Of a DNA stretch of 64,000 nt, positions 32,296 through 43,243 are shown in pieces. The DNA is taken from assembly GCA_039707655.1 (NCBI GenBank), contig CM077665.1, positions 136,233,148 through 136,297,147 of the forward strand. The letters run 5' to 3'. The notes below the pieces were generated by a model that was not told where the DNA came from, ran no database searches, and worked only from the letters and a program-made list of their open reading frames with translations. Position 1 is the first letter of the stretch. Each line of letters starts with the position of its first letter. A program made the position numbers and the translations under genes. The DNA comes from Elymus sibiricus (lineage: Eukaryota; Streptophyta; Magnoliopsida; Poales; Poaceae).

Positions 32296-32835
32296 TGTCG
32301 TGGTTTTGTCATGGCAGATGTCCGAAGACTTAGGTTCGAGGCCATCGCTAAGACGGTGGACTCAAAGGGGTTGGTCGAGATGAGGGACACGAGTTTACCC
32401 AGGTTCGGCCCCTCCGGAAGAGGTAAAAGCCTACGTCCTGCTTGTGTTGTATTGATTGGAGTATCGATTACAAGGGAGCGCATTCGCTTGACCTAGTTCT
32501 CGATCGATTCGTCTCTTGTCTAAGCCACCCAGAGTCTCACCTTTATGTCGGAGGTCGAGGCTCTGGGTTACACGAGTCCTAAACCGACTCATACATCGTA
32601 GTTGATCCTGTCTCTAAGCCGCCTTGACGTCTTGGACAAGCCGTCTCCGGGAGGCTTAATCGCCCGGGTCTTCACACCATCTTCTGTCTCTGGGCCTTCG
32701 TCGTGGCCCGTCAGGTAAGCCGCCATGCGGCCTGGCCTTCATCTTCTGGCCCACCTTACAGGTCTTGGCTACGAGCCGCCAGGTACAACCCGGCCCCTCC
32801 TGGGCGGGTCTTACCACGGGGTTATATCCCCAACA
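32296..32835 (-). repeat. D 3' LTR (540 bp)
   Basis: Minus-strand LTR TGTTGGGGATATAACCCC to AAAACCACGACA. Preceded (minus) by the purine-rich CCTGGGGCCTAA. Aligns with 42705-43243 and shares ends with the LTRs at 45162 and 55663. Confidence 0.92.
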
Positions 32836-32934
32836 TTAGGCCCCAGGTTGATTTGAGCCTGCTCATGTCAATCTTCAAACTTATTCGGCGGCGAGTCTCA
32901 CATTTCACCCGAAAAGAAAACTGATAACCCACCG

Positions 32935-33090
32935 TGACGTCATATCAAATATTCTGAAAAGATTCTGTGACGTTTGCAACGGATCCCATCATTGAAGGGT
33001 CGGCTCGAAAATCGAGGCGCCCTCTTCGGTCAATCATCACTGTGCCTCCTCGATTTTCGCGTGCACTGTTGCCCTCCCATCTCATAAATA
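32935..33090 (+). promoter_or_regulatory. Candidate promoter of D's antisense ORF
   Basis: TGACGTCA (32935-32942, a palindromic bZIP-type site), a perfect 12-bp inverted repeat CGAAAATCGAGG/CCTCGATTTTCG (33006-33017 and 33048-33059), and CATAAATAGGG (from 33083). The three elements recur in the same order in F and I, at 45892-46008 and 56370-56537, in front of the same ORF. About 680 bp separate the TATA motif from the ATG, so a 5' UTR intron is possible. Confidence 0.55.
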
Positions 33091-33771
33091 GGGACACGTG
33101 GTGCCTTCTTTCCTTTCTCCGCCTCCTCTGTCTTCTTCCTCCCTCAGTCAGCTTCGCCTCCAGAGCTCCGCCGCCCCCGACCGGACCTCACCGTCGCCTT
33201 CAACGCCGGCCACTGCATCAACCTGAATCGGACCAGAGTTTCGCCGGCCCGTCCGCATCCGCTAGGTATCCTCTTCGGCCCTTGTTGAATCTGCAGTTGT
33301 CCCCATTAAGATCTCCCGAGTTCATTGTTTTCCCTAGTGTTCGTTGCTGTTCGTCAAGGTGTTCTTCGTAGCATAGACCACCGAGCATCCTCTTGAATCT
33401 CTTCAGTGTTTATCCATTGCGGACGTCTTTTTAATGTCAATGCCCACTCATTTTAGATCTGCATACCAATCTCCACCGTGTGCTGTCCGCCTATTCTTCT
33501 TCTGTCTTTTTAGGTTTTTGAATATATTTCATTTTACCTTCGCCCGTAGATCTTGCAGCTATAGAAGTAATATGCGAAACCTGTTTTTGCGCCCTTAGCT
33601 GTATTTTCCAGCATCGCCTTCCATCTAACCCGCCGATGCATTAGCAGCTCTCTGATAAAAACACTTCGGCGGCTTAACACCTCGTCATTATGTTGACCAC
33701 AGCTACCTTGACTTGTTAAAAATTTTCTATCCCGCCATACTCTGCGCCTTCTCGCAGTTTGATCCGCCATT

Positions 33772-34659
33772 ATGTCGAGAGCTCCCTCATCCTGCGATTG
33801 GGTCGGCTCCGGAGTCACTGAGCAACTTCTACTCGACTTTGTAGAATCGGGTATCCTGCCGGCTCAGGAAATTATACACTGGCGGGTTCCAGGGCCAGAG
33901 ATAAGACCTACTCCCAAGGAAGGAGAAGTTGTCATATTCACTGATCACCTCCTTCGTGGGTTTAGCCCGCCCGGGTCAAAATTCTTCCGGGACGTTCTTC
34001 ACTTTTTCAAGGTTCACCCTCAAGACATAGGCCCAAACTCTGTCACCAACATGTGTCAGTTTCAAGTTTTATGTGAAGTTTACCTGCAAGAAGAGCCGTC
34101 CGTCGATCTCTTCCGTGACTACCATTACGTCAACCGCCAAACTGAAGTGGCGGCTGGACCATGTTTGGAGCTTGGCGGCGTTTCTATCCAGAGACGGAGA
34201 GATTTGCCCTATCCAGCAGCTATCCTACCAAGTCACCCCAAGGATTGGAACAAGACTTGGTTTTACTGCAAAGACACTTCTCCTGAAGGAGAGAATCCAC
34301 TGCCGGGTTATCGTCCTACCCGGCTCTGCAACACTAGAGAACTCCCAGATCGGATGTCCGCCGCAGAGCGAGCGAAATATGCTCCGGCTTTCACGAAGAT
34401 CAGGGCCTTAATGGCCAACGGCTTAACCGGCGTCGACTTAACCCGCTGTTGGGTTAGCTGGAAGATCTAGCCACTGAGCCGGCGTGACCGACTCATGCAC
34501 CAATTCACGGGTGAGCCCAATGATACTCTCTCCTTCAATACCACCCCTCTGACAGAACAAGACATCAAGTCCTCCGTCAAAACACTTCTTGGCGAAAAGC
34601 AAGCAGTTTGCAACAAGGTTGGGTTGAAACCTTTCTGTGTCAAGAACCCGGCTCCAGCT
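33772..34659 (+). pseudogene. D antisense extra ORF, exon 1 (gypsy-type 'transposase_28' domain)
   Basis: The ATG at 33772 starts MSRAPSSCDWVGSGVTEQLL. Residues 35-100 include LRGFSPPGSKFFRDVLHFF and then NMCQFQVLCEVYLQEEPSVDLFRDY, the helical domain I recall as PF04195. A TAG at 34468-34470, probably from CAG, is the only stop; the same frame runs on to a consensus donor GTAAG at 34660. It is on the strand opposite to D's gag-pol. Function unknown; such extra ORFs occur in Grande- and RIRE2-type elements. Confidence 0.75.
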
Positions 34660-34745
34660 GTAAGAAATATTTTTCCACAGAACTGGTCATTACTGCCTGA
34701 CCTTTCACCTTGCTCCTTTTAACCTTTTTGGCGGCTTATGCGCAG
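34660..34745 (+). other. Intron of D antisense ORF
   Basis: 86 bp, donor GTAAGAAATA, acceptor TTATGCGCAG, T-rich upstream of the acceptor. Removing it joins two open frames that align with multi-exon copies in B and G. Confidence 0.65.
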
Positions 34746-35174
34746 GCCGGCTCTTCTTTCTGGAAGAAAAAGTATAACCCTCCTGTGAGGAAGCCTAAGG
34801 CGGGTAAAATCCGCGCCCAGATGATGGACGGCTTTCCATCCAAAAAAGACGACGGCTCAGACTTTACTGAGGATGACTATGCCAAATGTATGAAGGCCTC
34901 CCGAATTCTTGCATCAGCGCTGGCGAATGAAGTTGATCTGACGACGTACCAGGCGGCTTATGGCGAGGACAACAAACGAGTGCGCTGCCAATCTTTTGAA
35001 GCCAGAGACTTGATTCCTGCACGCCGTAAGCACCTCTTCGCTCCTGAGATTGACCCGTCTTCCCTCTTTGACGAGGCTCAGTTTGAAGCTTTAACAAACT
35101 GCAACTGGGATGTGGACAATCTTCAAATCGAAGAGGTCGAAGACCCGGCGCAGGATGACCCGCCGTCAAGCTGA
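34746..35174 (+). pseudogene. D antisense extra ORF, exon 2
   Basis: Opens GSSFWKKKYNPPVRKP, continues with an acidic segment (DDGSDFTEDDYAKCMKASR) and ends DDPPSS at a TGA (35172-35174). It lacks the long coiled-coil exons of the B and G copies. Function unknown. Confidence 0.65.
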
Positions 35175-36218
35175 TCATTGCTTCTGAAACGTATAACCCG
35201 GCTTCTTGACCCGCCAAGGCCAGTAATGTAAAAAACTTAAGTCCGTGGTATTTTGGGCTCCCTGGGGAGTTTGTAATAGACATAGAAAAACTTGTTTGCC
35301 TGAGCCGTGCCATCGCGCACGTATGAATGTTTGCACAACTTGATGCATGCTTGTCTGTCTTGTGCTCTGCTCATAATACCTGATTTCACGGCGGCTCATC
35401 TTTAGGAGATAAACCCTGAAAAACAAGACAATGTTCTTCATTGCTGTGAGGGCAGCTTGAAAAGCACAACCCGGAGATGTTAAATCTTTCATGACCTTGC
35501 CTTTCTTTTCGAAAACTCCTATGCCGGTTCTTCTTGGTGGACTCGCTACTTGAACTCTTAACAGTACAGGGTCTCTAGCGAGAGTGACCATCAATTCTTT
35601 TGAATGGCTCAGGGTCTCTAGGCGAGATTAACTGATAAGAGCACAACGAACCAGAGGGAGACATAGCAGGGCATGAGTACCCTTAGGGCCCATAAGCTAC
35701 CTCTCACAAGACATAAATCCGTTGTTTGAACCTTAAACAGTGCAAGGTCTTAAAAAGAGTAACTGTTTAAGAGTACGAACGGGCCACATAGCGGAGAGTC
35801 GGCAGCAGATGGGTGAGTTTATCCTCGCTTTCCGTAAGCCGGCCCTCACGTGACAAGAGCCGCCAGTTTAACCTTGACCAGTACAGGGTCTCTAGTGAGA
35901 GTGACTGTCAAATATGTTTGAACAGCTCAGGGTCTCTAGCGAGATTAACAGGTAAGAGTTCGGCGGGTCACCTGGCGGAGCAGCAGCAGCTTACAGGCAG
36001 GTTTAACTCCAACTTGCGGTGGCTGAAGAGCCGATCAAGAGGGTGTGTAAGCTAAACCCGGCGGGTTAGAAGCCCCCAAATGACCTAGTGGTTGTATCCA
36101 TCTTTGCACAATCTGAGATACGCAAAACGGCAGAGGCCCCGGCTTGCAGGGATGCCAACTTTATTATATATATAAGTGATATATATAATGATGATGTACA
36201 ATGGGGGGAGTCGATGAC
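35175..36218 (+). other. D convergent spacer between antisense ORF and integrase, with repeats
   Basis: No gene. Two diverged copies of about 80 bp with CAGTACAGGGTCTCTAG and GGCTCAGGGTCTCTAG / AGCTCAGGGTCTCTAG (about 35560-35640 and 35878-35960), plus a weaker third near 35735-35790. A short (TA)n tract is at 36160-36185. Both convergent transcripts should end in here. Confidence 0.6.
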
Positions 36219-37290
36219 TCAAGTATAGTACGGTCGCAGATGAGCGATATTCCACGGCCGGTGGGTCTCCTGCCCAGAAGTGCGTGACTCGTCTCGTACG
36301 TCAATGAGATAGTATGACCCATTGTTGAGGTTTCTGCTAACCACAAAAGGTCCTTCCCATGGAGGTGATAACTTGTGTGCATCCGTCTGATCTTGAATTA
36401 GACGTAACACCAAGTTGCCTTCTTGAAACGTCCGGGTCTTAACCCTGCGGCTATGATAGCGACGCAGGTCTTGTTGATAAATTACCGATCGAACCGCCGC
36501 CAGATCACGCTCTTCATCCAAAGCATCTAACGCGTCCTGACGCGCTGTCTCATTGTCTGTCTCAACGTAAGCCGCCACCCGCGGCGAGTCATGACGTATA
36601 TCACTTGGTAACACGGCTTCTGCGCCATAAACCATGAAGAAAGGCGTATAGCCTGTTGACCTGTTGGGAGTGGTTCTGATGCTCCATAAAACCGATGGCA
36701 ACTCTTCTACCCAACAACCCGGCGTTCGCTGCAGAGGAACCATAAGCCGGGGCTTGATACCTCTCAAGATCTCCTGGTTAGCTCGCTCCGCCTGACCATT
36801 GGATTGTGGATGAGCAACAGCAGAGACGTCAAGCCGGATGTGCTCACTTTCACGGAACGCCTGCGTAGCCCCCTTGGATAGGTTTGTGCCATTATCTGTG
36901 ATGATCCTATGAGGGTAACCAAAGCGGTAGATCAATTTTTTGACAAACTGAACCGCCGTAGCCGCGTCACACTTGCCGACCGGCTCAGCCTCCACCCACT
37001 TGGTAAACTTATCCACCGCCACCAAAAGGTGGGTCTTCTTGTCTTTAGATCACTTGAAGGGCCCGACCATATCAAGCCCCTAGACCGCAAACGGCCAGGT
37101 AATTGGGATCATACACAACTCTTGAGCCGGCACGTGAGCACGTCGCCCAAACTTCTGACATCCATCGCACTTGAGAACCAAGTCTTCTGCGTCCTTATGA
37201 GCCGTCAGCCAGAAGAAACCAAGCCGAAAAGCCTTGGCCACCAGAGATTTTGAGCCGGCGTGATGACCACAATCGCCAGCGTGAATCTCA
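36219..37290 (-). pseudogene. D integrase
   Basis: An intact 268-codon frame (37025-36219) begins in the rve core with VAVDKFTKWVEAEPV (first catalytic Asp), then DNGTNLSKG (second) and HPQSNGQAERANQE (catalytic Glu). The C-terminus WEGPFVVSRNLNNGSYYLID is the usual SH3-like module. The N-terminal zinc-binding part lies upstream (37290-37030) in other frames, separated by stops. There is no chromodomain. Confidence 0.88.
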
Positions 37291-37291
37291 T

Positions 37292-37978
37292 TTAAGATTT
37301 CCTTACCTCTTCAGGTGAAACACAACGTTGGAAAACGCCGGTGACACTGCGCTTATGTAACTCGCCATTGACGATCGTCATGGACTTAGATCGCCTTATG
37401 ATTTGCCTTGCCAAGGTCTCGTCCTCGGGTAACTCGCCGTAAGTCAAGTACGCTAGGTAAGGCAACGTCCAGTCAGGGATAGCATGCAGAGCTGCCACCA
37501 GCTGCCCCTCCGGGTCAGGTATAGCCAGGTCCTCCTCTGAAGGTAGCTTAACTGACGGGTGATATAGCACATCCAAGAAAACGTTAGGCGGCACCGGCTT
37601 ACGCTGAGAGCCAAGTCTTGATAATGCATCAGCCGCCTCATTCTTGCGATGGTCAATATGATCCACCTGATAACCCTTGAAATGACCAGCAATGATATCC
37701 ACCGCCTGACGATAAGCCGCAATCCGTGGGTCCTTGGAATCCCACGTGCCTGAAACTTGATGAGCCACGAGGTCTGAGTCGCCAAGACATCTAACCCGGC
37801 TCAGGTTCATCTCCTTAGCTACACGGAGGCCGTGGAGTAAAGCCTCATACTCAGCTGCATTGTTAGTACAGGGAAACATCAACCTTAACACATAACAAAA
37901 CTTGTCACCTCTAGGGGAAGTTAAGACAACTCCAGCCCCTGATCCTTCCAATTGTCTGGACCCATCAAAGTGAATTGT
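37292..37978 (-). pseudogene. D RNase H
   Basis: After a TGA at about 37979-37981 where the family has Trp, the frame continues with GAGVVLTSPRG, NNAAEYEALLHGLRVAKE (catalytic Glu), CLGDSDLVAHQVSG (catalytic Asp) and DALSRLGS. It is the second, Tat-type RNase H (plant-like, with NNxAEYEAL) next to integrase. A frameshift at EEVRKS ends it at 37292. Confidence 0.85.
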
Positions 37979-39352
37979 TCAGTATGTGTTATCCGGCTTC
38001 TCCTCGGGCGACTGACACTCTGTCCAGTCCTTAATAAAGTCCACCAAGGCTTGAGACTTGACAGCCGTGCGGGGCACATATTTTAGATTTAGAGGCCCAA
38101 GCTCCAATGCCCACTTAGAAATCCTGCCAGTGGCTTCTCTGTTTTGAATTATGTCTCCCAACGGAGCAGAGCTAACCACAGTGATCTGGTGTCCCAAGAA
38201 GTAGTGCTTCAACTTACGATTCGCCATGAACACCCCGTATATCAGTTTCTGCCAATGTGGGTACCTCTGCTTGGACTCTATCAGAACTTCACTGACGTAG
38301 TAAACCGGCCTCTGAACCGGGTATTCTTTCCCTGCCTCCTTACGCTCCACAACAATCGCGGCGCTGACTGCCCAATTGTTAGTCGCCACGTAGAGGAGTA
38401 AAGGTTCCTTCTCAGCCGGAGCAGCCAAGACCGGCGGCTCAGACAGCTGTTTCTTGAGCGCCTCAAACGCTTCACCCGCCGCCTTACTCCAGACAAAGTT
38501 GTCTGTTTTCTTCATCATTTGATACAGATGAATAGCCTTCTCACCCAGGCGGCTTATGAACCGGCTTAACGCAGCGATTTGACCCGCCAGGCGCTGAACG
38601 TCGTTGATGCACGCCGGCTCAGACAAGGAGGTGATAGCCTTTATCTTGTCCGGATTAGCTTCAATGCCACGTTCAGAGACTAGAAATCCCAAGAGCTTGC
38701 CTGCAGGAACTCCAAAGACGCACTTAGCCGGGTTAAGCATCATCTTGTAGACCCGTAAATTATCAAATGTTTCTCTCAGGTCGTCAAGTAGAGTCTCCTT
38801 CTTTCTTGACTTGACCACGATATCATCCACATAAGCATGAACATTGCGCCCAATTTGACTATGAAGACAGTTCTGCAAACAACGCTGGTAAGTCGCCTGG
38901 GCACTCTTGAGCCCGAAAGGCATAGACACATAGCAGAAAGCACCAAAAGGCGTAATGAAAGCCGTCTTCTCTTGGTCTTTAACTGCCATCTTGATCTGGT
39001 GATAACCTGAATAACCGTCCATGAAGCATAAACTCTCACAACCCGCCGTTGCATCAATAATCTGGTCGATACAGGGGAGAGCAAATGGGTCAACTGGACA
39101 GGCCTTGTTAAGATTCGTGTAATCCACACACATACGCCACGTGTCGTTCTTCTTAAGCACCAACACCGGGTTAGCTAACCACTCCGGGTGAAAAACCTCC
39201 ACGATGAACCCTGCTGCTAAGAGCCGGGCCACCTCTTCCCCAATTGCTTTACGCTGCTCTTCATTGAAACGGCGAAGGAACTGCTTGATCGGCTTGAACT
39301 TAGGATCCACCTTAAGGTGGTGCTCAGCGAATTCTCTCGGTACACCTGGCAT
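37979..39352 (-). pseudogene. D reverse transcriptase with first RNase H domain
   Basis: 457 open codons. RT motifs: MCVDYTNLNKACPVDPFALP, CFMDGYSGYHQIKM, FCYVSMPFGLKSAQATYQR, catalytic YVDD at about 38822-38833, KCVFGVPAGKLLGFLVSERG. It is followed by the Gypsy RNase H (PPVLAAPAEKEPLLLYVATN, YYVSEVLIESKQRYP). The region upstream (39353-39415) is the same frame after a TAG at 39416-39418. Confidence 0.92.
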
Positions 39353-39415
39353 GTTAGACGGCTTCCATGCAAAGATGTCCCGATTCTCACGGATGAATTC
39401 GATTAGCGCGCTTTC

Positions 39416-40141
39416 CTATGCGGGGTCCATGTTAGCCCCGATAGTGAACTGTTGTGATGAGTCGCCCAGAGTGAAATCTACCTGCTTGGTATCATCCGCC
39501 GCAAACTTGAGGGGTGGCTCAGATTCCGTGTTAGGCTTCTTGAGTGGAGTCATGTCTTCCGGGTCAACATTTTCCTTATAAAACTTGAGCTCTGCCTCCG
39601 CACAACTTGACTCTGCGTAGGCTGCGTCACCATCCTCACACTCAAGAGCTGTCTTCCGATCACCATGCATGGTAATCGTCCCGTTCAACCCGGGCATCTT
39701 GAGCTGTAAGTAAACATAGCAAGGCCTAGCCATGAACTTGGCGTAAGCCGGCCGTCCAAACAGAGCGTGATATGGGCTTTTGATTTTGACCACTTCTAAC
39801 CACAAAGACTCCACCCTGTAGTTAAATTCATCACCAAAAGCTACCTCCAAAGAAATCTTCCCCACTTGATAAGCCGATTTTCCGGGCACCAGACCGTGAA
39901 AAACTGTTGAAGAGGGCTTAAGATCCTTATCAAGCAAACCCATCCGGCTGAAAGTGTCATAATACAGGATGTTGATGCTGCTGCCACCATCCATAAGCAC
40001 TTTAGTGAACACATATCCTCCTACTTGGGGGGCAACTACCAAAGCCAGTTGCCCCGGGTTATCAACACGCGGCGGGTGATCCTCCCTACTCCAAGTTATG
40101 TCATACTCGGACCACTTCAAATACTGTGGGAGAGCCGGCAT
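39416..40141 (-). pseudogene. D protease
   Basis: VLMDGGSSINILYYDTFSRM holds the active-site Asp-Gly-Gly; LEVVKIKSPYHALFGRPAYAKF and YLQLKMPGLNG follow. Ends at a TAG that in frame would lead into RT. Confidence 0.85.
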
Positions 40142-40225
40142 GACCGCGTTAACCGCCCGCTTGCGTACCTTCCGGTCTCGCTTGTCGAGCCTGGTTGTAA
40201 AAACATGATACTGACCCCCACTGAG

Positions 40226-40903
40226 CTATTTCGGGTTAGTCTGGTACCCCGATTGGTTATTCTGCTGCTGGCCTCCACCGCCAGGCTGTTGATGATGACC
40301 TCCTGAGCCGCCAGCACTAAAGCCGGCTCCTGACCCGCCCGGCCCTGAGCCGCCTGACGGACCGTTACCGTTACTACGGTGCTGTTGAAGGCTGTAATCC
40401 CTGAACTGCCGCATAATACTGCAATCCCTCCAAGTGTGACCTGCCGGCTTATCAGGCCGGCTGTGCTCCGGACAAGGTTTATTGAGCATCTCCTCCAAGT
40501 TGAAAGGAGCCTTCCCCTTGTTAAAGGGTGCCCTGAAGTTCCCATTGCCCTTAGCACGATTGTTCCCAGTGCTGGTGTTCGCCACCAATTCTGACCTGCC
40601 ATCCGGGTTCTTCCATTTGCCCGGGTTGCTGTTTCCAGCCGCGTTTTGCTGTTGACCCTTGCCATTGTTACCTTTCTTTCCGTGACCTGATTTCTCATCA
40701 TCAGAGCCTGGGTATTTCGTGTTATCAGAGTCTGCATACTTTGTGAGAGCCGCCATGAGCTCCCCCATGTCTTGGCATGAGCGTTTAAGCCGGCCAAGCT
40801 CCTGCTTCAGCGGTGTAAAATGGCAATTCTTCTCCAGAATCAAAACTCCTTGAGCCGCCGTAATCTGTTCCGAAGAGTGGATGATGGTTGAGACCCGCCG
40901 GAC
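40226..40903 (-). pseudogene. gag: D gag C-terminal part (nucleocapsid-like)
   Basis: Basic and Gly/Asn/Gln-rich, with CPEHSRPDKPAGHTWRDCS, a Cys/His cluster in place of a classic CCHC knuckle, and a GGSGPGGSGAGF tail. Same frame as 40904-41377 apart from a TAG near 40901. Confidence 0.78.
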
Positions 40904-41428
40904 CTAGTGATGAGCCGACTCGTCATTATGCTGCACGCAATGGTCCAGATCCACAATCGTCATGGGCTGCTTGCACGTTCCTTGGAAATTTTTGATGAAT
41001 TTCGCCTTCAACTCGGCCCAGGAATTAATGGTATTGGGTGGCAAACCCTTTAACCACGTGCGAGCCGGCCCTTCTAGCATCATGATGAAGTATTTGGCAC
41101 ATACTGCATCACTGACGTCCAATATCTCCATGGCCAGCTCATAGCTTTCGATCCAAGCCTCTCGAGGTAGGTCTGCAGTATAATTGGGCACCTTGCGAGG
41201 ACCTTTGAAATCCTTTGGCAGACGCTCATTCCGTAGAGCCGGCGCTAAGCACGGCACTCCCACAGCCCTGGAGGTTATTCCTACCCCTACTGAGACGGAA
41301 GGTGCAACTGTGGGTTCCTGATGAGCCGCCGCCGCCGCCAGAGCCACCGCCTCTCGCTGTGCTCTCGCCCGATCCACCAGCGCCTGAGCATCCAGAGACG
41401 CCCGATCGACTCGCGGCGGGTTCCGATG
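40904..41428 (-). pseudogene. gag: D gag capsid core
   Basis: WIESYELAMEILDVSDAVCA and MLEGPARTWLKGLP, then SWAELKAKFIKNFQGTCKQP match the Retrotrans_gag core. The upstream part is Ala-rich. Confidence 0.85.
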
Positions 41429-42616
41429 TCATTCACTGCTAGAAACCGCCGGTGACTCATAACGTCGGCTGTAGCTGCGGCTGGGGATGGGAGTTGAATG
41501 CACGCGGCTCCGGCTGTAAGTATACTTCTCCTGTTGGGCCACCGCCGTCTGCAGGTATCCAATAGCGTTCCGCACCTCTTCTGCAAAAAGGCGCCTCATT
41601 GGGGATGGGGATTGTACCAAGCCGGGTAGCCGCCACCACCATGTTCTCAGCCGGGTTAGAATAATGACCCGGCGGCGTCGGAAAAGGCTGTGATGCAGTC
41701 GGGTTCCGGCGGGGCGGGTCTGGCCGCTGATGCTGAACCGCCGCCCGGCTTCCAGGTACTTCCGCCGTCTGGGTCACGGCCAAAGGTACGTTCCGTCCCG
41801 TCCCTGGCGTGTTGAAAAGATTTCCGGCTTCATACTGATCTGGCAAGCGGGATTGATACCTCATCCGTTGAACCGCCGCCGCAGACTGCTGCTCTAACTC
41901 CAAATGGAAAGCGTTCGCCCTAAGGCGCACCGCCTCAGCATCCATCTGAACCTTCAGCGCATTGATTTCCTGTTGGACTCCGGTCATCTGGTTCTTCAAC
42001 CTCGCGATCTCCGCATTACGGGCCGCTTGGTTTTCAGCAGTGACCTCAGTCGCCATCAGGGTTGTGAGATCATTCATCAGATCCAGAAGAACCTGAGCCG
42101 GCGGCCTGCCAGCCCCAGACCCAGTCGCTCCGGCGGCTGAGCTGCTAGGAGCCACCGCTGAACCCGCCATGAAAACGGCAGCGTGGTTCGGCGGCTCATA
42201 ATCCTCCGGCTCATGATACTCCGACTCGGGGTAAGTCTCGATGTAGCCCCTGAGCCCACCGTTGTGAAGCTGATAGATTGACTCCGTCTCTCCGCTCGAG
42301 GATCCATCATCTGAACAGATGAGAGTTTCTTCCCGTGACATAGAACCTTCAAGCTCCATGCCTGGGTGTAGCCGACAAAGACATGCTTCCTGCCCGGGTC
42401 AGCACGGGTGGGTTGCACGCGTCGGGCGGGTTGCTCGCGCCGGGCCGGTTCGATGATGTCGGTGCAGATGTCCGGCCCGGGTTTAGATCCGCCGATCTCA
42501 CCGATGAAGACGTGGATTCCGCCGAAGGGGACCCGAAAACCGTACTCAATTGAGTCAGCCTCGGGGCCCCAGCCGGCGTCGTCGATGTAGAGCCGGCCGC
42601 GGCGACTCTTGGTCAT
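41429..42616 (-). pseudogene. gag: D gag N-terminal part, frameshifted
   Basis: The likely start is the ATG at 42614-42616 (MTKSRRGRLYIDDAGWGPE), because this upstream stretch reads like protein (GFRVPFGGIHVFIGEIGG) and runs up to the ATG at 42359, where a one-base change near 42360 shifts frame. The second piece (42359-41457) has a Ser/Ala linker and a coiled coil (ENQAARNAEIARLKNQMTGV). A third frame takes over near 41610 (AEEVRNAIGYLQTAVAQQE) and ends at 41429. Confidence 0.7.
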
Positions 42617-42685
42617 CCTGCCAACAGCATACCCCTCGATCCCTGGGAGAGAACCCTTTGAGAACTCAACACCACCGAGCGCTAG

Positions 42686-42702
42686 CCCCAAGGTGGGCGC
42701 CA
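42686..42702 (-). other. D primer binding site
   Basis: On the minus strand TGGCGCCCACCTTGGGG, two bases after the LTR; same type as the site in E. Confidence 0.75.
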
Positions 42703-42704
42703 AC

Positions 42705-43243
42705 CGTCGTGGTTTTGTCACGACAGATGTCCGAAGACTTAGGTTCGAGGCCATCGCTAAGACGGTGGACTCAAAGGGGTTGGTCGAGATGAGGGACACG
42801 AGTTTACCCAGGTTCGGCCCCTCCGGAAGAGGTAAAAGCCTACGTCCTGCTTGTGTTGTATTGATTGGAGTATCGATTACAAGGAGCGGATTCGCTTGAC
42901 CTAGTTCTCGATCGATTTGTCTCTTGTCTAAGCCGCCCGAAGTCTCACCTTTATGTCGGAGGTCGAGGCTCTGGGTTACACGAGTCCTAAACCGACTCGT
43001 ACATCGTAGTTGATCCTGTCTCTAAGCCGCCTTGCCGTCTTGGACAAGCCGTCTCCCGGCGGCTGAACCGCCCGGGTCTTCACACCATCTTCTGTCTCTA
43101 GGCCTTCGTCTTGGCCCATCAGGTAAGACGCCATGCGGCCTGGCCTTCATCTTCCGGCCCACCTTACAGGTCTTGGCTACGAGCCGCCAGGTACATCCCG
43201 GCCCCTCCTGGGCGGGTCTTACCACAGGGTTATATCCCCAACA
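42705..43243 (-). repeat. D 5' LTR (539 bp)
   Basis: Nearly identical to 32296-32835 with scattered substitutions. Its last base on the minus strand is G rather than the usual A. Confidence 0.92.

Larger units (their letters stand above)
32296..43243 (-). mobile_element. Element D: full-length Gypsy with antisense ORF (Tat/Grande-like)
   Basis: LTRs of 540 and 539 bp (32296-32835, 42705-43243) are flanked by TCGGG on both sides (32291-32295, 43244-43248). On the minus strand: PBS, gag, protease, RT, RNase H, integrase, then a region transcribed in the opposite direction carrying a two-exon extra ORF, then the polypurine tract. This order, with integrase last and an antisense ORF before the 3' LTR, fits the Tat lineage of Ty3/Gypsy (Grande, RIRE2). 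LTR pairs are close, but several stops and frameshifts show that it is inactive. Confidence 0.92.

Noticed and set aside
40117..40797. 226-codon minus ORF overlapping D gag
   Set aside because: It is the wrong-frame reading of the Gly/Asn/Gln-rich nucleocapsid region; the true frame is 40226-40903.
42077..42799. A 240-codon ORF starting within the D LTR
   Set aside because: Translation starting inside the LTR upstream of the PBS is not expected; only the part from 42616 is considered as possible gag.
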